From Candidatus Altimarinota bacterium (GTDB taxonomy: Bacteria; Patescibacteriota; Gracilibacteria; BD1-5; UBA2023): a stretch of DNA of 64,000 nt. Position numbers and translations under genes: made by a program. The notes under the pieces are model-generated. The model was given only the letters and a program-made list of their open reading frames with translations, was not told where the DNA came from and did not search any database. The stretch is from NCBI GenBank assembly GCA_028714815.1, contig JAQTLR010000002.1, positions 152,012 to 216,011 of the forward strand. Reading direction: 5' to 3'. Below are positions 1-11,241 of this stretch, in pieces. Position 1 is the first letter of the stretch, and every line of letters starts with the position of its first letter.

Positions 1-1254
1 TTGCAATCGTGCTGCCTCTTCATTGATCTTCACTCCTGGGTTCTGTTGCTTATACTCATTAATATATTCTTTCTTATTCTCATTCCAGTTCTTGGTCGCT
101 TCTGCTCTCGCCTTCCCGATAACCTCACGCACTTTCTCTATTCCTGTCTTTCCAAGTCCAGTCGATGAAAGATCCACCCCCTCTTTGGTAAGATCCGAAT
201 CCGCCGGGAAACCGAATGCACCCTGATTCTCCTGGATAAGAGTCTTTGCAACGAGATCATGCTGTCCGAGCCGTTCCCGGACAAATTGGAGCACTGCCAG
301 ATGACGTACTTTCGGATCCTCTTTTCGAAGTGCTTCATTGATGGATTTCAAATCGGTATCACCAAATGATACACGGAAATTCGAGAAAAGTTTTCCTGTT
401 ATCTCTGTAATGCTCTTTATGTCGATCATTTTCTTTCCGAGCCTGACGTCATTATCGGCAAAAAGCTTCTTCGCAGATTCTGCCGCAGTACCGTACTTAA
501 CCTTTTCCTTTGGATTCGCAAGAAGATATGCATCCAATACAAGCGCAAGATCCTGAACGATAGCAACCGACTTCTGAAGTTTCTCCGGAGCATCTTTCGG
601 CATACCGACAGTTTGTGCAAGACTCTGGAAATCGACGCGAGTCGGATGTCCCTTCGGTCCGATGAGATAGTATGCCCCATCTTTGAAGATCATTTCTGGT
701 TTTACTGTTTTAAGAATATCCTTTTGTTCCATCGGCATAACAGACACTATCTTCTTTTCTTCACCTTTCGGTTGTACTGAATTTTCTCATTTCTTTTCCG
801 CTTTCGGAGCGGATGCTTTCTCATTTTGAGCAGCTTCCGGCGATTTTTTATTTTTCTGTTCTCTCTCTTCTTTTAGTTTCCTAGCAGAAGATTCCTTCTC
901 TTGTTTCTCCTTTTCTTGTCTCTCCTTTTCTTGCTTCTCTTTCTCCTCTTCTACTTTACGAGCCGCTTCAGCAGTCACTGCTGCTTTGTTTTTATTGAAT
1001 TTCTCCTCATATTGTGTCTGAAGCCTTTCCCACTCGCGAAAAAGCGGTTTTAGACCCGTGGTTGGATAGTTTTTTTCCTCATTCACGATAAAATCGCGAA
1101 CCGCTTGTATATCCTGTTCGGTTACTTTATGGATATCACCCGGTGTCATCTCACCAGAAAGGACATCCATGCGATCATATTCGAGTGGTTTTCCATCAAC
1201 CTTTTTACGGAAAAAATCAATCTGAGTCTCGACATTGTATTTATTGGCTCCCAT
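1..1254 (-). CDS. Unknown charged coiled-coil protein (C-terminus runs off the window)
   Basis: I do not recognise this protein. At least 418 codons are present, from an ATG at 1254, and the frame stays open to the left edge once TGA at 787-789 is read as Gly. Residues 1-75 look globular. Residues about 85-150 are a Lys/Glu/Gln-rich helical stretch with repeated QEKE/KEKQEKE runs, probably coiled coil. The rest is mixed helical sequence. No signal peptide or membrane segment is seen. It lies downstream of rpsO but behind a strong terminator (1331-1363), so it is probably transcribed separately. The highly charged linker is compositionally simple and may give false matches in searches. Confidence 0.7.
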
Positions 1255-1330
1255 ATATTTTTGTTTGAAAAAATAATATAACGGGTCTATATTACCCTAT
1301 TTTGGAAGATAATGCAAAAAAACGAGCACC

Positions 1331-1363
1331 AAAAAAGCACAACAGGTTTTGTTGTGCTTTTTT
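1331..1363 (-). terminator. Rho-independent terminator after rpsO
   Basis: An 8-bp stem (1337-1344 pairing with 1350-1357) is flanked by A6 and T6, so it can work in both directions. It lies 10 nt past the rpsO stop and separates rpsO from the gene at 1-1254. Confidence 0.85.
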
Positions 1364-1373
1364 GGTTTCAAGA

Positions 1374-1643
1374 TTATTTTCTCAGCTCGAGTTCTGCGAT
1401 GAGTTTCTCGTACCGAGCATTGTCTTTCTTTTTGAGATAATTGAGGAGTTTCCGACGTTTCGCTACCATGAGCATGATACCACGTCGTGAGTGGTTATCT
1501 TTCTTGTGGATATCCAAGTGGAGTTTCAGATCTTCGATACGTTCCGTAAGGATCGCTACCTGTACTTCTGGAGAACCAGTGTCGCCTTTATGTGTCGCGA
1601 ACTTCTCCATAAGTGTCTTCTTGTCTTTTTTTTCGAGTGCCAT
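1374..1643 (-). CDS. rpsO: Ribosomal protein S15
   Basis: This 89-residue protein has the full S15 length. It contains the family signature [19 protein letters not shown] near the N-terminus and a basic C-terminal helix region ([13 protein letters not shown]). S15 binds the central domain of 16S rRNA and helps nucleate 30S assembly. The gene has a TAA stop and no internal TGA. It is the last gene of a minus-strand series tig-secA-lepB-HD-truB-rpsO and is followed by a strong hairpin terminator. The truB-rpsO pairing is common in bacteria. Confidence 0.97.
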   Translation of the reverse strand: MALEKKDKKTLMEKFATHKGDTGSPEVQVAILTERIEDLKLHLDIHKKDNHSRRGIMLMVAKRRKLLNYLKKKDNARYEKLIAELELRK

Positions 1644-1744
1644 AGACCAAGGTATTATGATAAAATAAAATGCCTTCCAAAACCAGAAAATACGCCAGAA
1701 ATGGAATAGGGCAAACTATATGGAAAAGCGGGAAAAAAGCAAAT

Positions 1745-2611
1745 TTATTCGATATTATTCACACATATCCTCACCTCCCCGACCCGCTCCTCTACAAGCG
1801 ATACATACTTCTCCCCGTCTTTCACCAGATATTTCCTCCCGGATTCCAGTCCGAGCGTATTCGGGAAAACGATCCCATTCCGAAGATCCGAGAGCACCTC
1901 CTTCGATGGAGCGAGCACTCCGAACTGCGGAAAGACAAGTTCATAAGAGATCGCATCCCCGATCGTCGTATCTTCCATCTTTTTCGCAAGGTCTTCACCC
2001 AGGTGCTCTATCTTGCTCCTGTGGAGCATGGTCACGTATCCGGCAAGCCCGAGTTTCTGCCCGAGGTCCCGTGCGATGGACCGGATGTAGGTACCAACGG
2101 AAACTTCCATCTCGATAGTCACTTCCGGGAAGGAGAATGAAACGATCCGGGAAGAGAAAACCTCCACCGGACGTTTCGGGATATCCACTTCCTGTCCTGC
2201 ACGCGCCATATCGTATGCACGTTGTCCATTGATCCGGAGGGCGGAATAGGAAGGAGGGAACTGTTCTATTTTTCCGGAAAAATACGCTTGTAATATTTTT
2301 TCCACATCATCCTCCGTAAGGGTGTTTCGGGCTTGCTCAAGAATTGCAGGATCTATGTATTTCACCGGAGTATCCAGGTCGCACGAAGGGGTATTTCCAT
2401 CCAAGCGAACCGTGAAAACATAGGTCTTCCGGGCCTTATCGATATATGGGATAAGTTTCGTCGAGTTTCCTGTCGCAACCAATAAAAGGCCCGTCGCGAG
2501 CGGGTCAAGGGTTCCGGTATGTCAGACTTTCTTGATTCCGAGCTTCTTCCGTAGATGGGCGATAGCCGAGAAACTCGAAAGACCGAGAGGTTTCTGTATG
2601 AGAAAAAACAT
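1745..2611 (-). CDS. truB: tRNA pseudouridine-55 synthase TruB
   Basis: TruB converts U55 to pseudouridine in the T-loop of tRNA. The gene gives 288 residues from the ATG at 2611 once TGA at 2522-2524 is read as Gly. That Gly sits in the family motif VGHTGTLDPLA, which carries the catalytic Asp, followed by ATGLLLVATG. Later motifs include QFPPSYSALRINGQRAYD and VGTYIRSIARDLG. A standard-code call would start at 2482 and lose the catalytic Asp, so this gene is one of the best proofs of the recoding. It lies 12 nt after the HD-domain gene and upstream of rpsO. Confidence 0.95.
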
Positions 2612-2623
2612 GGGATTTGGTTA

Positions 2624-3133
2624 TTATTCTTCTCCTACCATTTCCATGAGAAGTTTGGTTCTCTTAAGCTTGATGCGATCGTGCTGGAACTGCAGGAAGA
2701 GGATGGAATAGCTGATTTCAAAAAAAGCGGCGCTGAAATCCGCGATTTTCACGACCCAGAAATTTCGTCCATGGGCACGCTCTATCTTGCTTCTTCCAAG
2801 CGGGTACATATGGGACCGTACTATCTCCACTACCTCTTCGCTTACCATGAAACGTTCCGCATTTTTTGCAGCGATCACGGCATGGCTATAGGATTTAAGC
2901 GTCGTGAAATGGTAGTCATGAAGCAATCCAGCAAGAGCACATACCTTCAGATCCGCACGAAAAAGCCTCGCGAGCTGGTACGCGAAAAACGAGGCATTCA
3001 GGAGATGTTCGTAGCGGTTGAAAAACATATGATGCCGATGATTCTGGAGTTTCCGGAAATCTTCATCGCGTACGATATGCCCGATGATCGCGCGGAGCTC
3101 GCGTATATGGAAATGGGGATGTTTAGGCGACAT
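2624..3133 (-). CDS. HD-domain phosphohydrolase-like protein
   Basis: A 169-residue protein with an HD-superfamily layout: a His in RYEH near residue 42, the LLHDY pair near residue 73, a later His in RSHMYP and an Asp in KIADF. HD proteins bind metal and usually hydrolyse phosphoesters; the substrate cannot be told here. It is somewhat like YqeK-type or small uncharacterised HD proteins. It has no membrane segment. It is sandwiched between lepB and truB with short spacers, so it is probably co-transcribed. No internal TGA; TAA stop. Confidence 0.8.
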   Translation of the reverse strand: MSPKHPHFHIRELRAIIGHIVRDEDFRKLQNHRHHMFFNRYEHLLNASFFAYQLARLFRADLKVCALAGLLHDYHFTTLKSYSHAVIAAKNAERFMVSEEVVEIVRSHMYPLGRSKIERAHGRNFWVVKIADFSAAFFEISYSILFLQFQHDRIKLKRTKLLMEMVGEE

Positions 3134-3179
3134 TTAACGATTTAGTTATTATGTTTGAAGGACAAGTTCTCCAGGGATC

Positions 3180-3971
3180 TTATTCCAATTCCCTGTATAT
3201 CCAATCCTTTGGGGTTGCCAAGAATCGTGGTGCGTGGGTCCATTTCCATTCCCCTGTCGCACTCACCCCTCCCTCGTGGAAAATATTGATATATCCGAAA
3301 TCAATGAAAAGTTTTCCCACGACATTATCACGACTGACAAAATGACCGGATCATGGTATGGAACAGGACATGAAGCAAGACCGGGAATCCGAAGAATTGT
3401 TCCGATTATCCCCCATGACGAAATACTGCCCAGCAGGGACCGTAAACTCTGTCTCCTTTATATCCATAGGAAGAAAGGTTTTTCCGTTGTTCGCAGTAGA
3501 GAGATACCCCTCATTGAGTTGTACGAAGTCTGTTTTCCCCGCTTCTCTCAAGAAAACATTCCCTCCTTCGAATTTCACCGTATCGCCCGGTAATCCGATG
3601 GTCCGTTTTATATAGTATTCCTTATTGTTTGCGGCGTGCGGGCGAAGAATCACTACATCTCAACGGGCAGGATTCCCGACTTTTGCAAGTCAGAAATCAG
3701 CATAAGAAAACTTGTTCACAAGGATGAATTCCCCATCATGATAACTCTCTTCCATGGATGATCCGCTGATTTGGAAAGGGGCAGCAATAAAGGTTCGGAC
3801 AAAAATCACCACTATGAAAATGATAGCAAGATCCCGGAAGAAATCGATGGTTTCCTGGAGTTTCGTTTTTGTAGGTTCTTCGGATTGTTCTCCATGATCG
3901 GAAATAGTATTTTCTTCTAGGTTCATGGAAGGAGAAATATCTTCTTCCGCTTTGATTTCATTTTCTGGCAT
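3180..3971 (-). CDS. lepB: Signal peptidase I
   Basis: A type I signal peptidase of 263 residues that cleaves Sec signal peptides at the membrane. It has an acidic cytoplasmic N-terminus, one membrane helix (about residues 48-65), then the nucleophile in QISGSSMEE (Ser72). The catalytic Lys122 is in YIKRTIGLPGD, and box E is GDNRNNSSDSR followed by SRDNVVGKLF. Three TGA codons (3690-3692, 3660-3662, 3351-3353) are read as Gly; the middle one gives the box motif RGDVV. Under the standard code the gene would appear as two fragments and lose its C-terminus. It follows secA in the same direction, which fits an export operon. Confidence 0.95.
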
Positions 3972-4038
3972 GAATGGTGAATGATGAGATATCTAATGAG
4001 AGAGATTTTACAGAATTTTTAGGAAAAGCAAGGAGAAA

Positions 4039-6789
4039 TTATTTCCCATGGCACTGCTTGAATTTCTTCCCGCTTCCGCATGGACATGGGTCGTTTCGTC
4101 CGATATTCTTGTATTCTGCCGATAATTCCGGTTTGCTATCCGCACGGAATACCCGAACCCCTTCTTCCTTGTGTCCTGGAGCTCCGAATTTTTGAGCCAT
4201 GGCATCGGAAAGGAGATTGTTGATATTCAGATTCTTGAGCTCGTTATCATCAGTCGCAAGCAATGCCTGAAGCATATTCTCATCGAGTTCGATCTGCTCG
4301 ATCTGCTCGCGTGGCGAAGCGGTCAGAAGCCCCTTCGTCACCTTAAATCCGACCTCTCCGAGAAGCGCTACGAATTTATCGAAAGCACGTTCCTTATAGA
4401 CGATGAGCGGATTCTTTTGGGCATATCCTTCGAAGGCCACCTCTTCCCGGAGGTGTGCCATGGCATCGATATGCTGCATCCAGAGTTCATCGATGGACTG
4501 GAGCGTCAAACGGCGTTCGAAATCAGCGAAATCCTCTGCTTTCCCGTTCGCGCGGATCGCTTCGATCGTAGCGATGAATCGATTCGCTACAGCTTCTTTT
4601 ATCGCTTCTTTATCTTCCCCATCGGTGATATGTTCGGTTTTGAGTATCTCCTGCCCTGCAAATGCATTGGTCTCGGCAATGAGGTGATCGAAATCCCAAT
4701 CGTACTTGTCATCGGAATAGAGAACCCCTTCGACAAAGGCTCCCGCCTGATCGCGGACCATAGCGATAATGTCTTCATGGATATCGCCTTGCTCCAGGAT
4801 CTTATTGCGTCGTCCATAAATCACGAGACGATGCTGGTTAAGGACATCATCATATTCGAGGATATGTTTCCGTACGTCGAAGTTCCGACCCTCTACCTGT
4901 TTCTGGACCCCATCGATACGCTTCGTGAGCATTCCTGACTCGACAAGCGGCTCATAATCCGGAATGGAAGCGAACATCGGTGCATTGAAGATAGAGAAAA
5001 GCTTGTCTCCTCCGAATATACGCATGATATCGTCCTGCGGACTTACCATGAACTGCGAAAGTCCCGGATCCCCCTGGCGCCCCGAACGTCCTCGGAGCTG
5101 GTTATCGATACGACGGGTCTCATGTTTTTCCGTTCCGATGACAGCAAGTCCTCCAAGTTTGTATGTCTGCCCCTCCACAATTACTTCTCCGGAGAGGTTC
5201 CGGACTTGGTCCGATACCTTGATATCGGTTCCTCGTCCCGCCATATTGGTCGCAATCGTTACCGCTCCAAACTGTCCGGCAGCCCCGACAATCTCGGCTT
5301 CGTTCGCATCTTGCTTCGCATTGAGCACTTTATGAGGTATTCCTTCTTTTGTCAGGAGATCACTCAAGTACTCGGACTTCACAACAGAAACTGTTCCGAT
5401 AAGGACCGGCTGTCCCACCTCGTGGAATGCCTTAATGAGTTTTACGACATACGCGAATTTTCCGGTTTCGTTCTTGAAAAGCAGATCGGACCGGTCGTCT
5501 CGGATCATTGGACGGTTTGTTGGAATCGGAAGCACTTCGAGTCGGTAGATCTTATAGAACTCTTCTTCCTCGGTCTTCGCAGTTCCGGTCATTCCGGCAA
5601 GTTTCCGGTAGAGACGGAAATAGTTCTGGAAGGTAATAGAAGCGAGCGTTCTGGATTCCTGCTGGATCGTCACGCTTTCCTTCGCTTCGATCGCCTGATG
5701 GAGCCCATCGGAATACCGTCGCCCAGAGAGGACGCGACCGGTATGTTCATCGATGATCAGGATCTCGTCGTTTCGGCTCAGATAATCCACATCCTTCTGG
5801 TACACCGTTTCCGCCTTGAGGGCATTTTCGATATGATGGAGGTCGTTATAATGGGCGGACACATAGATATTGTCTATTCCGAGAATACGCTCGATCTCCA
5901 TAATCCCCTCTTCGGTCAGACTCGCGGTTTTCATTTTCTCATCTACCTTATAGTGTTTCATATTCTCAAGCTTCTTCGCAATCTGTGCAAACTTCATATA
6001 TTTGCTCGTCGGTTCGCTATCCGGCGCGGAAATGATGAGCGGAGTGCGGGCTTCGTCCACGAGAATGGAATCCACCTCATCGATGATCGCGAAAAAGAGC
6101 GGCCCCATAGCGCGGCGTTCCAGAGTCGGAGCCATGTTATCACGGAGATAGTCGAATCCGAGTTCGTTATTGGTCGCGTATACGACATTGCATCAGTACT
6201 GCGCTTGTTTCTCGCTCGGTTGTTGGTTATGGACGATCACCCCGACGGTAAGCCCGAGGGCTTTATAGATGATCCCCATCTCGCTCGCATCACGCTTCGC
6301 GAGGTAGTCATTCACGGTCACGACGTGGACCGGGAGTCCGGCAAGTGCATTGAGGTACGCGGCAATCGTCGCAACGAGCGTCTTCCCTTCCCCGGTCCGC
6401 ATCTCGGAGATGGAACCATCATGGAGCGCGAGAGCACCGACCAACTGTACATCGTACGGGATCATATTCCATTCCACGCTATGACCTTCTCCGAGTTCGA
6501 ACGTCTGACCGGCGATGAGTCTGCAGGCGATCCGGTGCGTCGCGAATGCTTCGAATTTGATCTCATCGAGTATGGAACGGATCTGCTGGTAGTCCTCGTC
6601 TTTCCGGTAATCCAGACCCTCAAATCTCGCCATGAAATCGCGGGTCTTCGCCTGCACGAGCTCGATGGATACAAGCTCTTTCTCGAGTTTTGCTTCGATG
6701 AGCTTGATTGCTTCAAGGTCGCGAGTATATTGTTTCACTCGTTTTTCAGATGGATCTCCGAAGATTTTTGTGATGAGATTATTTATCAT
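4039..6789 (-). CDS. secA: Preprotein translocase ATPase SecA
   Basis: The motor ATPase that drives proteins through SecYEG. It is 916 residues, normal for SecA, starting at the ATG at 6789 ([11 protein letters not shown]). Walker A is RTGEGKT at 131-137. The TGA at 6193-6195 (Gly) lies just before the signature [24 protein letters not shown] is present in the second motor domain. The C-terminus carries the zinc-binding SEC-C tail [15 protein letters not shown], used for SecB or ribosome contact. TAA stop. It sits between tig and lepB; a palindromic repeat (6875-6988) fills the tig-secA spacer. Confidence 0.97.
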
Positions 6790-6874
6790 AGATTTTTGAA
6801 TTATACGGGCAGGAGATATTATATCGTTTTCATAAAAAGACAGTGTAAAAAACAACTTTTAGAAATTTCCATAA

Positions 6875-6988
6875 AACTCTCAAAAGCGAAGTAATTTGAG
6901 TGCAAATCGAGTACCGTAGCGAGGTGTACTACTGTACGATGAGCGAGGCACGGAGATTTAAGCTCAAAGAACGAGTTTTTCAGAGTTT
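6875..6988. repeat. Intergenic palindromic repeat, copy A
   Basis: About 114 nt forming a long imperfect palindrome: the outer arms aaaactct / agagtttt and the next arms tttgag...aaatc / gattt...ctcaaa pair with each other. It shares a 25-nt identical block (6887-6911 = 40376-40400), a 16-nt block (6950-6965 = 40441-40456) and a 19-nt block (6967-6985 = 40458-40476) with copy B. Its right end touches the tig stop codon. It lies between two minus-strand genes, so it would be transcribed as a long hairpin. Confidence 0.85.
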
Positions 6989-8319
6989 TATACAGCAAAG
7001 AAGGAGTCAACTACTTTCCGGTACGTCACCCGATTCTTGATATCCTCGTAATAATCATCTCCGGGAACAAGCTTCTCTCGGAGTCGATCTACGACTTTAT
7101 CGCTCGAATACGCAGCGATGACTTTCGCTACTTCTTCCTTCACTTCCTCTTCGGTGGCTTCGATATTCAGAAGTTCTCGAACCTTCTTGAGGATGAGTTC
7201 CGCTTTCGCACGGCGAACCGCCTCTGGCTTCACTACTTCCTCCTTGTAGGAAGCTTCGTCTTTTTTCGCATGGGAAAGATAGTCCTTCATGGTATATCCC
7301 TGGGATTCGATATTATGTTTCTGTTCGGAGAATACCCGGTCTATCTCGCTCTGGATGAGGGATGGACCTACTTCGAGCTCGGTGATTGCCATAAGCTCGG
7401 TCAAGAGATTATGTTCGTCTTTCGCTCGGGCTTGGTACTCTTTTTCTGCCTGGATCTCTTTACGGAGTACCTCTTTGAATCAGGCGAAGTCGGTCTTCAC
7501 TCCTCGGAGCCTCTCGATGAATTCCGGAGTCCACTCTGGTTTGTGCGCTTTCTCGATACGGAAAATAGTGGTCATGAAGAATACCTTACGAGACTTGAAC
7601 TCTTCCGAGTGATAATCGGCGGGGAAAGTGATATCGAATTCGACGACTTCACCCACTTTCTTTCCTATCATCTTCTCCTCGAATCCTGGAATGAATGATC
7701 CAGAACCGATCACAAGCGGAAATGCCGCAACCTTTGTTTCTGGAATCTCCTTCCCTCCCTGTTTATCGAACCCTTGGGTATCGATTGTTACGCGGTCCCC
7801 TTTTTCGATAGCGACAGCGGAAGCATCGAATCCATCCTCGCTATGCCCACCGGCATCGTGGAAATGGGTGAATCGTTTCTCGATCTCCGCGATCGTGGAA
7901 GTCACTTCGTCTTCTTCGGTTTTCACCTCTGTTTTTTTGATCTTGACCTTCTTCATCTTCTTTTCATCGATAATCGCTTCCGGAAGCACTTCTATATCGA
8001 GAACAACCTCGAGCGGAGATTCGGATACCACTGATTTCACCGCTCCAGCCGAAACAGGAACAATCCCCTCTTTCTGAAGCGCCTTATGGTAGATCTTATC
8101 GAGGAGTGTATTCACTGCCCGTTCCCGGATCATCTCCTCTCCGTACTCTTTCACAATCACTTCTTCCGGGATATGCGCCCCTTTTCGGAATCCCTTGATA
8201 CTCGCATTGTTTCGGATGTTTTCGATGGTTTCCGTTCGGGCCTTGTCGAATTCCTTAGAGTTTTCTTTAATGGTAAGCTCTACCGTGTAGGCATTAAGTT
8301 TTTTGGAACTGCTCTGCAT
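6988..8319 (-). CDS. tig: Trigger factor chaperone
   Basis: A ribosome-bound peptidyl-prolyl isomerase and chaperone of 443 residues. The N-terminal ribosome-binding domain has the typical ASIKGFRKGAHIPEEVI (family GFRxGkxP). It is followed by an FKBP-type PPIase region with GDRVTIDTQGFDKQGGKEI and VGEVVEFDITFP. The C-terminal helical arms follow TGA at 7480-7482 (Gly), then TAA. A consensus promoter lies upstream (8355-8381). The gene leads the secA-lepB group, so nascent-chain handling and export are linked. The 3' end abuts the palindromic repeat at 6875-6988. Confidence 0.95.
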
Positions 8320-8354
8320 AAAATCTTGGTATATTATTGAATAAAAGTGGCGTT

Positions 8355-8381
8355 ATTATATGGAAAATCGCAAAAAGACAA
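8355..8381 (-). promoter_or_regulatory. Promoter of tig
   Basis: On the minus strand: -35 TTGTCT (8376-8381), a 15-nt spacer ending TTTCCA, and -10 TATAAT (8355-8360). It fits the spacing rule seen at many genes of this window. It lies 36 nt before the tig start codon. The remaining tig-ftsA spacer (8382-8496) is AT-rich and I see no gene in it. Confidence 0.7.
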
Positions 8382-8496
8382 ATAAAAATATAATATATCA
8401 CCCCTTGTAATGAGACTTATACGAAAGCATATCCACCAAAAAATAAAACCCCGGAAAAAGAGATAAAGGAAAGGGATTCCATTTTTTTATTTCCAT

Positions 8497-8524
8497 TTGA
8501 AAAATAGCGCTTCCGTCATATAAT
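8497..8524 (+). promoter_or_regulatory. Promoter of ftsA-ftsZ
   Basis: -35 TTGAAA (8497-8502), 16-nt spacer, -10 TATAAT (8519-8524). It leaves a leader of about 100 nt before ftsA (8635), in which I see no open reading frame and only a short GC-rich segment. Confidence 0.65.
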
Positions 8525-8634
8525 ATGTCGCGTCAAGGGATACCCCCTTCTACGGAGAAGACCTTTACATAAAGGACTCTCTTGAATACAATTTTTATAC
8601 ACCACTTTTATTTTCCACTAATCAACCACTACAT

Positions 8635-9870
8635 ATGGTATCTGGAGAAGTTTTCACCGCCATAGATATAGGAACAGCCAAGATCAAAACCGTCATCGCC
8701 ACCTTTACCGAGGAAAAGAAACTCCGTGTACTCGGAGTCGGTATCGCTAAGTCGAACGGTATCCGAAAAGGGAATATCATCGACATGGATGAGTTCAAAA
8801 AAAATATAGACGATTCCCTCTCGGAAGCGGAGCGGATGACCGGAGAGCAGGTTTCCGCCATCTATCTCTCCCTTTCCGGAACCAATATCGAGGTGGTCAC
8901 CAATAACGGTATTATTTCCGTTCCGCACGGAGAAGTCAGCAACGATGACGTCAATCGGGTTCTCGATATGAGCCAGAATGGAGTGGATCTCATGAATAAG
9001 GTCGTTCTCAAAGTTATCCCGGAATCTTTCACGCTCGACATGGAGTCCGGAGTGAAAAACCCGGTCGGGATGTCTGCCAAGAAACTCGAGGTCCGCAGCC
9101 ATATATTCTGCATTTCGAGCAACATCCTCAGCAATATCAAGAAAGGCATCTACGATGTCGGGGTAGATATCCTCGATATCTATCCGAATGTCCTTGCAGC
9201 ACCGGAAGCGGTTCTCTCCAAGAGACAGAAAGAGCTCGGGGTCGTATGTATCGATATCGGAGCCAGCACAACGGATGTAGCGGTATATGAGGAAGGCTCT
9301 CTCATATTTGCATCGGTGATACCCATCGGAGGAGAACATGTCACTTCCGACATCGCTCTTGGAGCACGTGTATCCATCGATACGGCGGAAAAACTCAAGA
9401 TCGAGTACGGTTCTGTCGGATTCTGCAAAGACGAAAAGGCGAAAGACGATGAGATCGACCTCGCGAAGATTTCCAAGAATGAAACCACGACCATCTCACG
9501 AAAGTATCTCTCTGAAATCATCCGAGCCCGTTACTCCGAGATATTCTACTACGTGAATAACGAACTCAAGAAGATAGGAAAAGATGGAATGCTTCCGGAA
9601 GGGGCGGTGATCAGCGGAGGCGGAGCGAAAGCACGGGATATGAACGATCTCGCCAAAGAAGTTCTCCGGCTCCCTTCCATGATCGGAACCCCGGAAGATT
9701 CCGACTTCATCAGCGGAACTTCCATCGGAGACCCGATGTTCGCCGGTATCATCGGAACGCTCCTTCTTTCTCAGAAATACGGAGTGTCACGGAGCGGATT
9801 CAAGATGAATCTCTCATTCGGCGGATTCTTTGGATCCATCAAGAATGCTTTAAAGAAGATAATGCCTTAA
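8635..9870 (+). CDS. ftsA: Cell division protein FtsA
   Basis: An actin-like ATPase that anchors FtsZ to the membrane. 411 residues. The N-terminal phosphate-1 motif is AIDIGTAKIKTVIA. A second nucleotide motif, VVCIDIGASTTDVAVY, lies near residue 205 and an adenosine-type loop AVISGGGAKA near residue 325. The C-terminal end is an amphipathic, basic segment (FFGSIKNALKKIMP) suited to membrane binding. No internal TGA. It is followed after 28 nt by ftsZ, the conserved division pair. The start codon at 8635 has no obvious Shine-Dalgarno sequence. Confidence 0.96.
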   Translation: MVSGEVFTAIDIGTAKIKTVIATFTEEKKLRVLGVGIAKSNGIRKGNIIDMDEFKKNIDDSLSEAERMTGEQVSAIYLSLSGTNIEVVTNNGIISVPHGEVSNDDVNRVLDMSQNGVDLMNKVVLKVIPESFTLDMESGVKNPVGMSAKKLEVRSHIFCISSNILSNIKKGIYDVGVDILDIYPNVLAAPEAVLSKRQKELGVVCIDIGASTTDVAVYEEGSLIFASVIPIGGEHVTSDIALGARVSIDTAEKLKIEYGSVGFCKDEKAKDDEIDLAKISKNETTTISRKYLSEIIRARYSEIFYYVNNELKKIGKDGMLPEGAVISGGGAKARDMNDLAKEVLRLPSMIGTPEDSDFISGTSIGDPMFAGIIGTLLLSQKYGVSRSGFKMNLSFGGFFGSIKNALKKIMP

Positions 9871-9898
9871 TTTTTATTACTCTTAATTTTCCCTATAT

Positions 9899-11113
9899 AT
9901 GGTTGTTCGAAAGACTGATGATAAACTCAAATCCCTCCTCGGTGGAGGAAGCAATTTTTCCCGGAATAGCGTTGAAGAAATCAATGTTTCCGAATATATC
10001 TCCCCTATCGCCAACATCAAGGTAGTCGGAGTCGGAGGAGCTGGATCCAATGCGATCAATCGGATGATCCAATCCGGACTCGAAGGTGTGGAATTCATCG
10101 CGGTCAATACCGATGCGCAAGCGCTTTTCACTTCTAAAGCACAGATCCGGATCAATATAGGACGAGCCACGACTCGCGGACTCGGAGCCGGGGCGAATCC
10201 TGAAATCGGAAAGAAGGCAGCGGAAGAATCCTCGGAGGAGATCAAACAAGCGCTTGCAGGAGCGGATATGATTTTCATCACCTGCGGACTCGGAGGAGGA
10301 ACCGGTACCGGAGCGGCACCCGTTATCGCGGAAATCGCGAAGGGACTCGGGGCGCTCGTTATCGGAGTCGTTACCAAACCATTCGCCTTCGAAGGACAAC
10401 GTCGTTTCGTCCAGGCTATCGACGGATATGATCGACTCAAAGAAAAAGTGGATACACTCATCACTATCCCGAATGATAAGATCCTCTCCATCATCGATAA
10501 AAAAACTCCCCTTTTGGATGCATTCAATATCGTAGACGAGGTTCTCAATCAGGGCGTACAAGGGGTTTCTGACCTCATCACCCTTCCCGGGCTCATCAAC
10601 GTCGACTTCGCGGATGTTCGATCGGTTATGGAGAATGCCGGTTCCGCTCTCATGGGTATCGGATACGGTTCGGGTGAAAACCGGGCGCTTGAGGCTGCCC
10701 GAGCGGCAGTGGATTCCCCTCTTCTCGAACTCTCCATCGCGGGAGCTCGCGGACTTCTCTTCAATATCACCGGAGGAACCGATCTCTCTATGTTCGAGGT
10801 CGATGAAGCGGCTCGGATCATCACCGAAGCATGCGACCCAGAAGCGAACATCATCTTCGGAGCAACCATCAATGAGAACTACACCGGAGAGATCAAGGTT
10901 ACCGTGGTCGCTACCGGTTTCAACGAAGAAACCAATCAACGATACCAGGAGACACCGAAAGCCACAGCGAACCCATTCGGGAAAAAGATGCTCGGACACC
11001 AGGCTCCTATGCAATCACAAAACCAGAGTTCCATGAGAAACATGAATACCGGGGATAATAACCCGCAATCCGAATTAGATGTTCCTGCATTCCTCCGAAA
11101 CAAGATGAAATAG
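9899..11113 (+). CDS. ftsZ: Cell division protein FtsZ
   Basis: A tubulin-like GTPase that forms the division ring. 404 residues. Key features: [14 protein letters not shown] for nucleotide binding, VNTDAQAL, the tubulin signature [10 protein letters not shown] near residues 130-138, the GTP-contact region [10 protein letters not shown] and NVDFADV. The C-terminal conserved peptide [11 protein letters not shown] binds FtsA. A Gln/Asn-rich linker precedes this tail. No internal TGA; TAG stop. It is followed directly by a strong terminator, so ftsA-ftsZ is a closed two-gene unit. Confidence 0.97.
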   Translation: MVVRKTDDKLKSLLGGGSNFSRNSVEEINVSEYISPIANIKVVGVGGAGSNAINRMIQSGLEGVEFIAVNTDAQALFTSKAQIRINIGRATTRGLGAGANPEIGKKAAEESSEEIKQALAGADMIFITCGLGGGTGTGAAPVIAEIAKGLGALVIGVVTKPFAFEGQRRFVQAIDGYDRLKEKVDTLITIPNDKILSIIDKKTPLLDAFNIVDEVLNQGVQGVSDLITLPGLINVDFADVRSVMENAGSALMGIGYGSGENRALEAARAAVDSPLLELSIAGARGLLFNITGGTDLSMFEVDEAARIITEACDPEANIIFGATINENYTGEIKVTVVATGFNEETNQRYQETPKATANPFGKKMLGHQAPMQSQNQSSMRNMNTGDNNPQSELDVPAFLRNKMK

Positions 11114-11122
11114 TCTACAAAC

Positions 11123-11158
11123 AAAAATATCCTTCCGCCGTGGCGGAAGGATATTTTT
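11123..11158 (+). terminator. Terminator after ftsZ
   Basis: A 17-bp stem (11123-11139 with 11142-11158), 2-nt loop, ending in T5. It lies 10 nt past the ftsZ stop. Confidence 0.9.
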
Positions 11159-11241
11159 GAATCTTCTTCAGGAAGACAGAGTGTCTCTATCCTAAAAACT
11201 ATTTATTTTACAGCCTCCAACAAGGAAATCCGTTCATATAC

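Noticed and set aside
5122..6894. Long plus-strand open frame (590 codons) antisense to secA
   Set aside because: It lies over secA, whose motifs are unmistakable, and has no start-site context or family motif. It is an artefact of codon bias on the opposite strand.
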